Part shown: one piece after another, positions 1-5,404 of the stretch
How positions within the stretch are numbered: position 1 is the stretch's first letter
How the letters are laid out: the number at the start of each line of letters is the position of its first letter
Assembly (NCBI GenBank): GCA_002438905.1
Contig: DJSA01000070.1
Coordinates: 1-6,369, forward strand
Origin: Bacteroidales bacterium UBA6346
Lineage (GTDB): Bacteria > Bacteroidota > Bacteroidia > Bacteroidales > UBA932
Direction: 5' to 3'
DNA length: 6,369 nt
Notes under the pieces: model-generated
The model's database searches: none
Seen by the model: only the letters and a program-made list of their open reading frames with translations
What the model was told of the DNA's origin: nothing
Program-made: the position numbers and the translations under genes

Positions 1-1236
1 GATGTTCGAGTTGTCGAAGCACTCTATATGTCGTGGCAGTTCTTTCATTCCGAGCGCATCGCGAAGTTCCTCCATCACCTTCATCCTGAAGTTGTCGGGA
101 TCCGTGTGCTCCCGCTGTTTCATCGCGTTGAATCTCATCTCCTTGGCGTTCTTCGCGCTCAGCTCCAGCAGCGCCAGCTTGTCTCCGCGCACGGGGATCT
201 TGAAGTCAACGCCGTCAATCTCCACATCCGGCAGGAACGGCACGATGACCTCGTGCGACAGCCGTCCAAACTTTGCCTCGATTTCTCCGATGAATGTTCC
301 GAGCACCGTCTCCTGCGCCTCCTCGATGTTCATCTTGAATCCGAGGTTCAGCGACTGCACCACCGCTCCGTCAACCACTCTCATGAAGTTTCCGAAGGCT
401 TCCCCAGGGTCAATCACGAGCGAGAATACATCGTAGCTTCCCGGCATCGCGCTCTGGATGAGCGACTTGCTGTAGTGCTTGTCAAGTGCCTGCATCTTCA
501 CCTTGTACTCCTGTGCAGCCTCGAAGTCCATTCTCTCGGCAGCCTCGGTCATAAGTTCCCGGTAGTGCGCAATCATCTCCCGTCCGCCTCCGCGCAGCAG
601 CTTCACAACCTCATCTATATTGTCGTTGTATTCCTTCTGCGAAATCCCACCGCAGCAGCATCCCCGGCATTTCCCGATGTGGAAGTTTAGGCAGGGGCGC
701 GTCTTTCCGCGCAGAATCGTCTCCGAGGTGATTTTGTTGTTGCATGTGCGTATGGGATAGATGTCGTGGAACATGTCTACTAGCGTCCTTGCGTGCATCA
801 CGCTTGAATACGGCCCGAAATAGCGCGAGCCATCCCGTACTAGCCTTCGCGTGAGAAAGACCTTCGGAAACTCGTCGTTGCTCACGCATATCCACGGATA
901 GGTCTTGGAATCCTTGAGGAGTATGTTGTACTTCGGTTTGTACTGCTTTATGAGATTGTTTTCCAGCAGCAGCGCGTCCGACTCAGTCTCTACGACTGAA
1001 TATTGCGCATCGGCAATCTTCGAGACCATTATCGCTGTCTTGCGCGTCAGCCTCTCCGGTGGCACGAAATACTGTGCCACCCTCTTGTGCAGGTCCTTTG
1101 CCTTGCCGACGTATATGACGTTGCCATCCGCATCATAATAGCGGTAGACACCGGGCTGATGCGGGAATAGAGCTATTTTCTCCCTGACGGTGAGCGCATT
1201 GCCTTCTGATGTGTTTTGAATCTCAGACATATCCAT
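1..1236 (-). CDS. uvrC: UvrABC excinuclease subunit C, partial (C terminus beyond window)
   Basis: UvrC is the nuclease of nucleotide excision repair: docked on UvrB at a lesion, it cuts the damaged strand on both sides. The first 412 codons are present, so about 200 residues of a usual ~600 are missing. The GIY-YIG nuclease domain spans about residues 27-105, with PGVYRYY at 28-34, VIYVGKAKDLHKR at 40-52 and the LLLENNLIK segment whose Glu92 matches the catalytic Glu. Cys165, Cys182, Cys190 and Cys194 match the four-cysteine Fe-S ligand set of the family. A UVR (UvrB-binding) motif lies around 215-250. The RNase H-like nuclease domain is just starting at the edge: ECFDNSN holds the expected catalytic Asp at residue 408. 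The HhH domain is off-window. ATG at 1236 is used; a second in-frame ATG at 1230 is equally possible. It lies 16 bp after pnuC and is probably co-transcribed with it. Confidence 0.96.
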   Translation of the reverse strand, partial: MDMSEIQNTSEGNALTVREKIALFPHQPGVYRYYDADGNVIYVGKAKDLHKRVAQYFVPPERLTRKTAIMVSKIADAQYSVVETESDALLLENNLIKQYKPKYNILLKDSKTYPWICVSNDEFPKVFLTRRLVRDGSRYFGPYSSVMHARTLVDMFHDIYPIRTCNNKITSETILRGKTRPCLNFHIGKCRGCCCGGISQKEYNDNIDEVVKLLRGGGREMIAHYRELMTEAAERMDFEAAQEYKVKMQALDKHYSKSLIQSAMPGSYDVFSLVIDPGEAFGNFMRVVDGAVVQSLNLGFKMNIEEAQETVLGTFIGEIEAKFGRLSHEVIVPFLPDVEIDGVDFKIPVRGDKLALLELSAKNAKEMRFNAMKQREHTDPDNFRMKVMEELRDALGMKELPRHIECFDNSNI

Positions 1237-1252
1237 ATTTCGCAAAATGTCC

Positions 1253-1954
1253 TCACGCTTTCTCGCCTTTGCGTTCAAGCCGCCTCCAGCAGACAAGCCC
1301 GTTCACCGAGTTCATCAGATAGAAGACGTACATTATCAGAGTCGGCACCGAATGCTCCGTTCCTTCGGCGGCGAACACGCTCCACATGATGACGGTGAAC
1401 ACATTGAAAACAATCCACAGCCACCACTGTTCCACGAACGCGAATGTCATCAGAGCCTGCGCCGCGGTGCACAGAACCGTCGTGAACGAGTCAATCCACG
1501 GTTGCTCAGCTCCGAAATGCTTGAGCACAAATGCCAGAGCAACGGTTACGACGGCGATTCCGGAGGCAATCAGCGTCCTCATCTTCCCGGACAGCCGTCT
1601 TGACTCTACGGCATTTCCGGCCTCAGTTCCTGTCCCTGCTCCTCTGCGGCTCCATTGCCACCAACCGATGAACTGCATCGGGAAGTAGTACAGCGCATTC
1701 ACTGCGGCATTTCCGTAAGCCGTTGATTTCCAAGCGATGTAGGCGTATAGCGAGACCTGCACAATGCCGAATGCATAGTTCCAGATGCTTCCCTTTGCGG
1801 CGAGTACAACGCAGAGTATCCCTGTCACCGCCGCTGTGAATCCCAACCAGTCGAAGCCGGCCGATGCCGTGGCAATAGAGTATATGACGTTGCAAACGAC
1901 GACTCCGACAATCAGGAACCAGTCAAATGCCCCGAGTATGTGTCTTTCTTTCAT
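1253..1954 (-). CDS. pnuC: PnuC-family transporter (nicotinamide riboside or related vitamin)
   Basis: This is an inner-membrane protein of 233 residues, normal for the PnuC family, which lets nicotinamide riboside (PnuC), thiamin (PnuT) or riboflavin (RibM-like) diffuse in before metabolic trapping. Hydrophobic segments lie at about 11-30, 35-53, 58-76, 83-101, 126-145, 156-174, 178-196 and 202-222, in line with the seven-helix family core plus an extra N-terminal segment. Family-like signatures are the WNYAFGIVQ stretch (59-67), the GWWQW stretch (97-101), W177-x2-W180-x3-N184, and a terminal Y-x-MN-x4-G-x2-WRR pattern. A linker at 103-124 is polar and Gly-rich. The gene opens a probable operon with uvrC and has a well-formed divergent promoter. 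No TPP or other vitamin riboswitch is recognisable in the ~40-nt leader, so a thiamin role is not supported. Family assignment is firm; substrate is open. Confidence 0.9.
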   Translation of the reverse strand: MKERHILGAFDWFLIVGVVVCNVIYSIATASAGFDWLGFTAAVTGILCVVLAAKGSIWNYAFGIVQVSLYAYIAWKSTAYGNAAVNALYYFPMQFIGWWQWSRRGAGTGTEAGNAVESRRLSGKMRTLIASGIAVVTVALAFVLKHFGAEQPWIDSFTTVLCTAAQALMTFAFVEQWWLWIVFNVFTVIMWSVFAAEGTEHSVPTLIMYVFYLMNSVNGLVCWRRLERKGEKA

Positions 1955-2002
1955 TTACAGAGTATAATCTTTCGGGCACCAATATGTGCTTCCATTCCCC
2001 CG

Positions 2003-2034
2003 CAAAGTTATATCATCCACCGTCATTCTGCAAA
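2003..2034 (-). promoter_or_regulatory. Bacteroidota-type promoter for pnuC-uvrC
   Basis: Read on the minus strand, a perfect -33 box TTTG (2034-2031) is followed by a 20-bp spacer and a perfect -7 box TAACTTTG (2010-2003). This matches the Bacteroidota housekeeping sigma consensus TTTG...TAnnTTTG. Transcription would begin near 1996, giving a leader of about 40 nt before the pnuC ATG. Confidence 0.8.
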
Positions 2035-2066
2035 TTTCATTTTTTAAATTTTTTTTCATAACTTTG
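2035..2066 (+). promoter_or_regulatory. Bacteroidota-type promoter for acpP
   Basis: The -7 box TAACTTTG lies at 2059-2066 and a one-mismatch -33 box TTTC at 2035-2038, again with a 20-bp spacer. The spacer is almost entirely A/T, with long T runs. Transcription would begin near 2073, leaving a leader of about 90 nt before acpP. The -33 box abuts that of the divergent pnuC promoter. Confidence 0.75.
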
Positions 2067-2096
2067 CCCCGATATTCCCGAATCAGAGGATAACTC

Positions 2097-2126
2097 ATGC
2101 GGGACGATGATAAGACGTGTGGTTGA
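2097..2126 (+). other. Possible 9-codon upstream ORF in the acpP leader
   Basis: An ATG at 2097 opens a nine-residue frame (MRDDDKTCG) ending in TGA at 2124-2126, about 40 bases ahead of acpP. It is preceded by AGAGGA (2085-2090) with a 6-base spacing, a better Shine-Dalgarno match than acpP itself has. That makes translation conceivable, but a frame this short can arise by chance, and there is no attenuator-like hairpin between it and acpP. Treat it as a candidate only. Confidence 0.2.
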
Positions 2127-2164
2127 GTAATCGTAAAATAAATATAAACTAAAAAGATTCAATT

Positions 2165-2416
2165 ATGTCTACAATTGCAGAAGAAGTAAAGGCAATCATC
2201 GTTGACAAACTCGGCGTTGAACCGTCTGAGGTTACCGATAGCGCAAACTTCACAAACGATCTCGGCGCAGACTCACTTGACAGCGTCGATCTCATCATGG
2301 CTCTTGAGCACAAGTTCGATCTTGAACCGGACGACGAGGCAGAAGGCAAGATTGCCACTGTTGCCGATGCAATCGCTTACGTTGAGAAGAAAGTAGCCGA
2401 GAAACAGGCAAAATAA
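2165..2416 (+). CDS. acpP: Acyl carrier protein
   Basis: This is a small acidic cytoplasmic carrier of 83 residues, the usual ACP length. It holds growing acyl chains as thioesters on 4'-phosphopantetheine during type II fatty-acid synthesis. The attachment motif GADSLDSVDLIMALE starts helix II, and Ser37 is the modified residue (DSL). Helix I is residues 2-16, and the conserved DLGADSLD and (E)-x-PDDEAEG-x-I-x-TV-x-DAI segments are in place. The C-terminal tail VEKKVAEKQAK is basic. The start is clear: ATG in the A-rich context AAAAAGATTCAATT, with no Shine-Dalgarno, as is common in Bacteroidota. In many bacteria acpP is followed by fabF. Here a strong terminator begins 23 bases after the stop, so the gene looks monocistronic. 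That could mean a rearranged neighbourhood or a second ACP paralogue; sequence-wise it is an ordinary fatty-acid ACP. Confidence 0.95.
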   Translation: MSTIAEEVKAIIVDKLGVEPSEVTDSANFTNDLGADSLDSVDLIMALEHKFDLEPDDEAEGKIATVADAIAYVEKKVAEKQAK

Positions 2417-2439
2417 GTTTCCCGACATAAAAAATGAAA

Positions 2440-2489
2440 AGAGGATGACCAAACCGTCAGTTTGACGTGAGGTTATCCTCTCTTTTTTT
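2440..2489 (+). terminator. Rho-independent terminator of acpP, probably bidirectional
   Basis: An 11-bp stem, AGAGGATGACC (2440-2450) with GGTTATCCTCT (2471-2481) and one G-U pair, encloses a second 5-bp hairpin CGTCA-gtt-TGACG (2455-2467). It is followed by TTTTTTT at 2483-2489. On the opposite strand the same stem is followed by TTTTCATTTTTT, so it can also stop transcription arriving from the convergent DUF4270 operon. Confidence 0.88.
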
Positions 2490-2524
2490 ACATCATTCTA
2501 TTCCGCCTCTCTCCCCAGAAAAAC

Positions 2525-2563
2525 GCTGAGTCAAGATCCATCTCCCTAACTGCTGAGTCAAGA
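2525..2563. repeat. Direct repeat pair GCTGAGTCAAGA
   Basis: The 12-mer GCTGAGTCAAGA occurs at 2525-2536 and again at 2552-2563, with 27 bp from start to start. It lies beside the large imperfect palindrome and outside any credible gene. It could be part of a dispersed intergenic element or a protein-binding site; nothing in the window decides this. Confidence 0.5.
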
Positions 2564-2572
2564 GGGGAGGCA

Positions 2573-2674
2573 TAAAAGGATGAGATGCAAGGCGCACAGC
2601 GAAGATGAAACCGCAGCAGCCTTGGCGGCTGTGAGGATTTCATCAAGATGAGCAACGCCGCAGACCGCCTTTTA
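2573..2674. repeat. Imperfect ~100-bp inverted repeat (REP/MITE-like candidate)
   Basis: The outer ends are TAAAAGG (2573-2579) and its complement CCTTTTA (2668-2674). Inside, GATGAAA (2604-2610) pairs with TTTCATC (2638-2644), and the centre is a CAGCC/GGCTG hairpin (2617-2621 with 2627-2631). Short GGCG- and GC-containing patches between these levels are only roughly symmetric. The element fills the gap between the bidirectional terminator and the end of the DUF4270 gene. A small extra hairpin, CGCC-TAAAA-GGCG on the minus strand, sits directly after that gene's stop. Its layered symmetry and non-coding location suggest a dispersed palindromic repeat, but copy number cannot be judged from one window. 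Confidence 0.5.
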
Positions 2675-2683
2675 GGCGCCCCG

Positions 2684-4465
2684 TCATTCCGTAGGGAAGG
2701 AATAGGTAATAGTCATCATCGGCTTTTTCTCCATTGACTTCGGTCCGTAGAGCTTGCAACTATAGTGGCGGTCCTTGTCGAGCTCTGTCGATGTGCTGGT
2801 GCTCGTTGTACTTGACTGAGAGGCATATGCGGCCATCATCATGTAGTTATAGTAGTTGTTGTAATAACTGCTGCCGTAACTTCCGTAACCATAGCCATAT
2901 CCTCCATAGCCGTAGCCTCCGTAACCGTTGTAGAGACTGTTGTAGTAGGAGCTGTAGGCGAGGGCACTGAGATAGTCGTTGTAGGATGAACTGCTTGATG
3001 AGGATGTGGACTTGTTGGTCTCGGAGTGCATGATGAGCATCCAGATGTCGTACTGATCAACCCTTTTCTCATAATCTTCATCGTTTTCGCCATCTTTCTT
3101 GGACAACCGCAGGAGTTCCTGAACATGGTGGCTGACATCCGGCTGATAGCAGGCGAGAGAGCGGTTGATGTCTCCTTGATTCTCGCTTGAGACGCTGGCA
3201 TCTGTGAGCCCGGCGTATGAGACCACTTCCTGCTCAGTGTCTTCCCCGTCTTCCCCGCTGACCGTGCGCTTGCCGACAAGACGGCAGGTCGGGCTTAGCA
3301 TAAGCGGGTAGTGTGCCAGCTCGGAGTAATCTGAAGATGTCTTGTACGGGAGATTGATTGTTGCCTTGTTGACGACTACACGTCCACTATCTATTATCGC
3401 GTCGACTATGTCCTTCTTTTCCGCATCGCTCTTTGCCTTGAAATCCTCGCTAATGCTGTCGAAACGCTCAATCATCGATGCGCGCACGGCATTCTCGACT
3501 GCCGCCTTAAGCCCCTTTGCGCGCACCACCGGCTTGTATCCGCATCCGCCTTCTATGCCCAATTCTTCAGCGGATGTCGGCTCCGGTCCGTCCCGATGGC
3601 AGATGTTGAATGCATACTGGGTTGGAAGTGAAGACGTGCTCTCTCCGACAAATGACGATGCCCCTGCAATGAAAACGAATGACGTATCCACGGGACCCCG
3701 CTCTTCGTCAAACACGGAACGGACTTTAAGTTCCGCATAGTTGCCGGTGAGGTAACCGTAGTCGTTGGTGCTCACGGCAATTTCGAACATGTTGATTCTT
3801 CCGCTCCCGGCAGCAGGTCTGTCCGCGACGATGCATATTCCCGGAAGCTCTTTCGTGTAGTCGTCCATCGACCAGCTCTCACGCTTTTTCAGCGCATCGA
3901 CATATTTCTGTGCAAACTCTTTCGTGAAGTCAAACGAGAGGGAGTCGCCTCCGCTGTAAGTCGGTATTCCCTTGGTAATCAATCCTTTGCTTTCGTCATA
4001 TAGCCCTTCGTTGCCTTTTCCTGCGTAGATGATATCGGAGTCGAGCGGCTTCTGGAGTTCGTAGACGCGGATGTTCTGGATGATGTGCTCCTGGGCGTCG
4101 TCGGCAAACGAGAGAGTGTCCTTCGCCACCGCGAAATGGAACGCGTAGATTTCCTTCACGTCACCTATATCGAGTTTGGCCGTGTCCGCAATGGGTATCA
4201 GCGGAAATGCAGAGACCTTCCCATTCCAGACCTCACCATCCGACACACCGCCTATGCTCATTCTTCGGGAACTGTATCCCCCTAGGTCTTCAGTCGTTGC
4301 AGTCTCGATGTCCGTTATGTCAAGGGACGTGTTCACCACTTGCCAGAGTTGCGAGGTGGGAATATAGTCCTGTCCGAGCGTGTCGTCGACGCTTATGCAC
4401 GAAAAACAGCAAAATGCCGCAACAGATGCGGCACCTATTGATAATATTCCTTTAAGAGACTTCAT
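2684..4465 (-). CDS. DUF4270-family surface lipoprotein with Ser/Tyr/Gly-rich insert
   Basis: This is a predicted lipoprotein of 593 residues. The signal peptide (1-22) has a basic start, a hydrophobic core and a Cys-rich end; Cys23 in CFSC is the likely lipidated residue, although Cys19 and Cys20 are also nearby. The acidic DD at 27-28 soon after Cys23 is reminiscent of Bacteroidota surface-export signals. The body is beta-rich and resembles the DUF4270 family, whose function is unknown. An alpha-helical, charged stretch lies at about 316-360. Residues 486-560 are low complexity: a Ser run (488-494), then about 50 residues dominated by Tyr, Gly, Asn and Ser, including GYGGYGYGGYGYGYG (514-528), then a Ser/Thr tail (551-560). 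A final strand pair (561-593) follows, ending in MTITYSFPTE, which looks like the family's usual end. The ATG is 2 bases after the GT5-like gene, so the two are surely co-transcribed and perhaps translationally coupled. Family assignment rests on remembered sequence features. Confidence 0.88.
   Translation of the reverse strand: MKSLKGILSIGAASVAAFCCFSCISVDDTLGQDYIPTSQLWQVVNTSLDITDIETATTEDLGGYSSRRMSIGGVSDGEVWNGKVSAFPLIPIADTAKLDIGDVKEIYAFHFAVAKDTLSFADDAQEHIIQNIRVYELQKPLDSDIIYAGKGNEGLYDESKGLITKGIPTYSGGDSLSFDFTKEFAQKYVDALKKRESWSMDDYTKELPGICIVADRPAAGSGRINMFEIAVSTNDYGYLTGNYAELKVRSVFDEERGPVDTSFVFIAGASSFVGESTSSLPTQYAFNICHRDGPEPTSAEELGIEGGCGYKPVVRAKGLKAAVENAVRASMIERFDSISEDFKAKSDAEKKDIVDAIIDSGRVVVNKATINLPYKTSSDYSELAHYPLMLSPTCRLVGKRTVSGEDGEDTEQEVVSYAGLTDASVSSENQGDINRSLACYQPDVSHHVQELLRLSKKDGENDEDYEKRVDQYDIWMLIMHSETNKSTSSSSSSSYNDYLSALAYSSYYNSLYNGYGGYGYGGYGYGYGSYGSSYYNNYYNYMMMAAYASQSSTTSTSTSTELDKDRHYSCKLYGPKSMEKKPMMTITYSFPTE
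2786..3010 (-). other. Low-complexity Ser/Tyr/Gly segment inside the DUF4270 lipoprotein
   Basis: This covers residues 486-560 of the lipoprotein. The Ser run uses four different codons (TCC, TCA, AGC, AGT), so it is not a simple slippage tract. The Gly-Tyr core (2873-2926) is more repetitive at the DNA level, with recurring GGxTAy units on the minus strand. The composition is like adhesive, amyloid-like or phase-separating tyrosine-rich segments; any such role is inference. Confidence 0.85.
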
Positions 4466-4467
4466 TA

Positions 4468-5286
4468 TTACAGACTGTCATAAAAACTGTTATAGGCATC
4501 GACATACGAGCCGTTCTCCATTGCTGCCGCATCGAACTGGAGCGTCGGGAGACTTTCCGAGGCGCAGAAGGCGGTCAGTTCGGCCGGCACCTCCCCGTCG
4601 CCGATGATGACGCCGTCAGAGTAGCGGACGGCGAGTTTAGCAAGGTTTATGCCGCTTGGTTCGGACAGAAGTTCCGTGTCTGCGTCCGTGATGTTTCCGA
4701 ATTTTACAAGTTCGCGGAATTCCGGCGCGAAGGACGCTGACGGCGTGTCTCCGTAGAGGGATGTCACGACCTTGCTGTTTGAGAATATCGGGTCATCGAT
4801 ATATGCTTTTTTCAAGTAAATCGGAAGTATGTGGGAAATCCAACCGTGGCAGTGGATGATGTCCGGTGCCCAGCGGAGTTTCTTCACGGTCTCAAGCACC
4901 CCGCGAGCAAAGAAAATCGCCCTTTCATCGTTGTCAGCGAAAAATGTCCCGTTCTCGTCCGTGAACGTCTGCTTGCGGTGGAAATAGTCCTCGTTGTCAA
5001 TGAAATAGACTTGCATTCGGGCAGCGGAAATTGAAGCCACCTTTATGACGAGAGGCCTGTCGACGTCATTGATGATGATGTTCATCCCGGAGAGGCGAAT
5101 CACTTCGTGAAGCTGGTTCTTTCGCTCGTTGATGCAGCCATAGCGCGGCATGAAAGAGCGTATTTCCTTTCTGCGTTCCTGAATCCCCTGCGGAAGATAC
5201 CTTCCGATGTTAGCGATTTCGGATTCCGGCAGATATGGGAATATCTCTGAATTTACAAAAAGGACTCTCTTGGTGGAATCTCCCAT
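4468..5286 (-). CDS. Glycogen/starch synthase-like protein, GT5 N-terminal half only
   Basis: This is a 272-residue cytoplasmic protein matching only the N-terminal Rossmann-like half of GT5 glycogen synthases (full enzymes are ~480 aa). It ends naturally (YVDAYNSFYDSL, TAA), and proteins of this short type are common in Bacteroidota. Family-like pieces are RVLFVNSE (7-14), RYLPQGIQ (29-36), SFMPRYG (44-50), VYFIDN (93-98) and PDIIHCHGW (141-149). The donor-site motif KxGG, which in active enzymes follows SE-x2-P-x2, is replaced by PESE at 20-23. The C-terminal ADP-glucose-binding domain is absent too. Catalysis as a glycogen synthase is therefore unlikely, and a regulatory, sugar-binding or scaffold role is possible. 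Start choice: a longer frame to 5316 would begin with TTG inside the predicted -7 box, so ATG at 5286 (MGDSTKRVLF) is preferred. It is the first gene of the operon with the DUF4270 lipoprotein. Confidence 0.9.
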   Translation of the reverse strand: MGDSTKRVLFVNSEIFPYLPESEIANIGRYLPQGIQERRKEIRSFMPRYGCINERKNQLHEVIRLSGMNIIINDVDRPLVIKVASISAARMQVYFIDNEDYFHRKQTFTDENGTFFADNDERAIFFARGVLETVKKLRWAPDIIHCHGWISHILPIYLKKAYIDDPIFSNSKVVTSLYGDTPSASFAPEFRELVKFGNITDADTELLSEPSGINLAKLAVRYSDGVIIGDGEVPAELTAFCASESLPTLQFDAAAMENGSYVDAYNSFYDSL

Positions 5287-5313
5287 AGCAAGCTTTATTT
5301 TAACAAAACTCCA

Positions 5314-5321
5314 CAAAGATA
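5314..5321 (-). promoter_or_regulatory. -7 box of the GT5-like/DUF4270 operon promoter
   Basis: TATCTTTG read on the minus strand (5321-5314) fits TAnnTTTG. No clear TTTG lies 19-21 bp upstream, where the sequence is very A/T rich. Transcription would begin near 5307, about 20 nt before ATG 5286. This excludes the longer TTG-initiated frame, whose start codon is inside the box. Confidence 0.6.
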
Positions 5322-5344
5322 ATAATTATTTTTTATAAAATATG

Positions 5345-5352
5345 TAACTTTG
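5345..5352 (+). promoter_or_regulatory. -7 box of the ftsX promoter
   Basis: TAACTTTG at 5345-5352 fits TAnnTTTG. The -33 position falls in or next to the divergent -7 box and has no clear TTTG. Predicted transcription start near 5359 gives a leader of about 45 nt to ATG 5405, but only about 15 nt to an alternative TTG at 5375. Confidence 0.6.
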
Positions 5353-5404
5353 ACGCTTTGTAATTCTGTCTTGTTTGGCGGAGTGTGCTAGTAATCAAGA
5401 TTTT

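Noticed and set aside
28..690. Plus-strand 220-codon open frame opposite uvrC
   Set aside because: It is a shadow of uvrC on the other strand; the translation has no recognisable domain, while the minus strand encodes a textbook UvrC.
1955..2002. Possible TPP or other vitamin riboswitch ahead of pnuC
   Set aside because: The leader is only about 40 nt and shows no THI-box, NAD+ or FMN riboswitch core that I can recognise.
2493..2573. Minus-strand 26-residue frame (MPPLLTQQLGRWILTQRFSG...)
   Set aside because: Its internal LLTQ/ILTQ repetition simply reflects the 12-bp direct repeat, there is no promoter or ribosome site, and it lies in the repeat-rich intergenic region.
2873..2926. GY-repeat DNA as a CRISPR or minisatellite array
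   Set aside because: The units are short, unequal and in frame within a continuous coding sequence; there are no spacers.
2839..3279. Minus-strand 146-codon frame overlapping the DUF4270 gene, rich in Thr
   Set aside because: This is an out-of-frame reading of the Ser/Tyr/Gly-rich repeat region; low complexity keeps it open, and the main frame has a signal peptide and family-like ends.
5287..5316. N-terminal extension of the GT5-like protein from a TTG start
   Set aside because: The TTG overlaps the predicted -7 box, upstream of the likely transcription start, and homologues begin near the ATG at 5286.
5375..5404. N-terminal extension of FtsX from a TTG start
   Set aside because: It adds ten polar residues not typical for FtsX and would leave a very short leader; the ATG at 5405 gives the normal family start.
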